A stretch of 30,004 nucleotides of DNA from an uncultured Bacteroides sp. Its GTDB lineage: Bacteria > Bacteroidota > Bacteroidia > Bacteroidales > Bacteroidaceae. The DNA lies in contig URDR01000035.1 of NCBI GenBank assembly GCA_900546645.1, positions 1 through 30,004 on the forward strand, read 5' to 3'. The position numbers and the translations under genes are program-made. Position 1 is the stretch's first letter; the number at the start of each line of letters is the position of its first letter. Shown in pieces: positions 28,802 to 30,004 of this stretch. Under the pieces are notes generated by a model that saw nothing but the letters and a program-made list of their open reading frames with translations, had not been told where the DNA came from and did not search any database.

Positions 28802-30004
28802 TTATTTATATTCCTGCCAGCTCTTTATCTGAATATCTTCCTGCTTCATCTTGCAGAATGCTTCAATAAATGCTTTTGCCAAACGGGCATTGGTCATCAA
28901 CGGAATATTGTGATCAATCGCTCCACGACGGATACGGTATCCGTTAGTCAACTCGCGCTTCGTATGGTTCTTCGGAATGTTGACAATCAAATCGAACTTG
29001 TGGTCGGCAATCATCTTCATCACATTGTTCTCTGCATTCGGACGTTCATCCGGCCAGAATACCGGTGTGGTAGGAATGCCGTGCGAGTTCAAGAAGGCTG
29101 CCGTACCGGCTGTGGCATAAATATCATAGCCCTTACTGCTCAGCAACTGACTTGCATCGAGCAAATCAACCTTCGACTTAGTTGCACCTGAAGAGAAGAG
29201 TACCGATTTTTTCGGAATCTTATAACCGGTTGCAATCAACGCATTCAACAATGCCTCGCTGAAGTCATCACCCAAACAGCCTACTTCACCGGTTGATGAC
29301 ATGTCAACGCCCAATACCGGGTCGGCATTCTGCAGACGGGCAAACGAGAACTGAGAAGCTTTCACACCGATACGGTCAATATCGAATGCCGATTTATCGG
29401 GCTGTGAATAAGGAGCATCGAGCATGATGCGTGTAGCTGTTTCAATGAAATTGCGTTTCAATACTTTTGAAACGAACGGGAAGCTACGTGACGCACGAAG
29501 GTTACATTCAATTACTTTCACCTCGTTCTTGCGTGCAAGGAACTGGATGTTAAACGGACCGGAAATGTTCAGTTCTTTAGCAATCTGACGGCTTATCTTC
29601 TTAATCTGACGAGCGGTAGAGAAGTAAATCTGCTGCGCCGGGAATACCAGAGTTGCATCGCCCGAGTGAACACCGGCAAACTCTACGTGTTCTGAAATGG
29701 CATATTCTATCACCTCACCGTTTTGTGCCACCGCATCAAACTCGATTTCTTTGGTTTCCTGCATAAACTGAGAAACGACTACCGGATATTCTTTCGATAC
29801 TTCGCTTGCCATCTGCAAGAAGCGTTCCAGCTCTTCCTGATCGTAGCACACGTTCATAGCGGCACCACTGAGCACGTACGACGGACGTACCAATACCGGA
29901 TAACCCACCTTCTGAACGAATGCTTTCACATCGTCCAGGCTGGTAAGTTCCTGCCAAGCCGGCTGGTCGATGCCCAACTGGTCAAGCATAGCCGAGAACT
30001 TGTT
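28802..30004 (-). CDS. carB: Carbamoyl-phosphate synthase large subunit, C-terminal part
   Basis: Makes carbamoyl phosphate from bicarbonate, ammonia (from CarA) and 2 ATP, for pyrimidine and arginine synthesis in the cytoplasm. The frame is open to the window edge, so only the last 400 residues are seen and the start lies beyond 30004. The visible part includes the second ATP-grasp domain (VLVRPSYVLSGAAMNVCYD near its start; ECNLRASRSFPFVSK, the metal- and ATP-binding strand) and the C-terminal MGS-like allosteric domain (SVLFSSGATKSKVDLLDA, GYDIYATAGTAAFLNSHG, the NxxRRGAIDHNIPLMTNARLA end). The sequence is intact with no frameshift. A terminator-type hairpin pair lies just downstream, at 28699-28779. 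Confidence 0.96.
   Translation of the reverse strand, partial: NKFSAMLDQLGIDQPAWQELTSLDDVKAFVQKVGYPVLVRPSYVLSGAAMNVCYDQEELERFLQMASEVSKEYPVVVSQFMQETKEIEFDAVAQNGEVIEYAISEHVEFAGVHSGDATLVFPAQQIYFSTARQIKKISRQIAKELNISGPFNIQFLARKNEVKVIECNLRASRSFPFVSKVLKRNFIETATRIMLDAPYSQPDKSAFDIDRIGVKASQFSFARLQNADPVLGVDMSSTGEVGCLGDDFSEALLNALIATGYKIPKKSVLFSSGATKSKVDLLDASQLLSSKGYDIYATAGTAAFLNSHGIPTTPVFWPDERPNAENNVMKMIADHKFDLIVNIPKNHTKRELTNGYRIRRGAIDHNIPLMTNARLAKAFIEAFCKMKQEDIQIKSWQEYK

Overview
The window looks like chromosomal DNA of a gut-type Bacteroidales (Bacteroides/Phocaeicola-like). The reasons are promoters of the TTTG-N19-21-TAnnTTTG type, the near absence of Shine-Dalgarno sequences, many secreted lipoproteins and glycoside hydrolases, an Fe-type SOD, and class III ribonucleotide reductase under a B12 riboswitch. 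Species cannot be told from the sequence alone.

Layout. 1-1633: a G13 run, a 4 x 23 bp tandem repeat and cca (CCA-adding enzyme). 1634-4987: a cobalamin riboswitch followed by nrdD-nrdG (anaerobic dNTP synthesis). 4988-5615: no protein gene, but a long-armed inverted repeat and a well-delimited candidate ncRNA of about 300 nt with its own promoter, a 5' GNRA hairpin, an A/T-rich body carrying eleven AGG motifs (four in GGTATTAGA) and an intrinsic terminator. 5616-8819: lipoprotein, sodB (-), outer-membrane beta-barrel-like protein, DUF3332-type lipoprotein (-). 8961-14280: MFS transporter, secreted HExxH protein (DUF6055-like), Xaa-Pro aminopeptidase and an EamA exporter overlapping it by 4 bp.

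14481-24444 is the most interesting part. Four secreted enzymes lie in a row on the + strand: a GH97 glycosidase whose C-terminus carries a second, lethal-factor-like HExxH metallopeptidase domain; a GH43 enzyme with two beta-sandwich domains; a GH127 beta-L-arabinofuranosidase with its full Zn/Cys site; and an S9 prolyl-oligopeptidase-family peptidase that lacks the DPP4 Glu-pair motif. No SusC/SusD pair or regulator accompanies them. I infer a periplasmic set for dismantling a glycoprotein. Plant hydroxyproline-rich glycoproteins (extensin type: Ser-alpha-Gal plus Hyp-linked beta-L-arabinofuranose chains) would explain the mix of alpha-galactosidase-type GH97, GH127, GH43 and proline-related peptidases. 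This is a hypothesis, not something the sequence proves.

24622-26798 (-) holds two lipoproteins in visibly AT-rich DNA. 27234-28692 has yaaA (-), with 3 x 24 bp tandem repeats in its leader, divergent from a TlpA-like thioredoxin. The window ends inside carB (-), whose 5' part lies beyond 30004.
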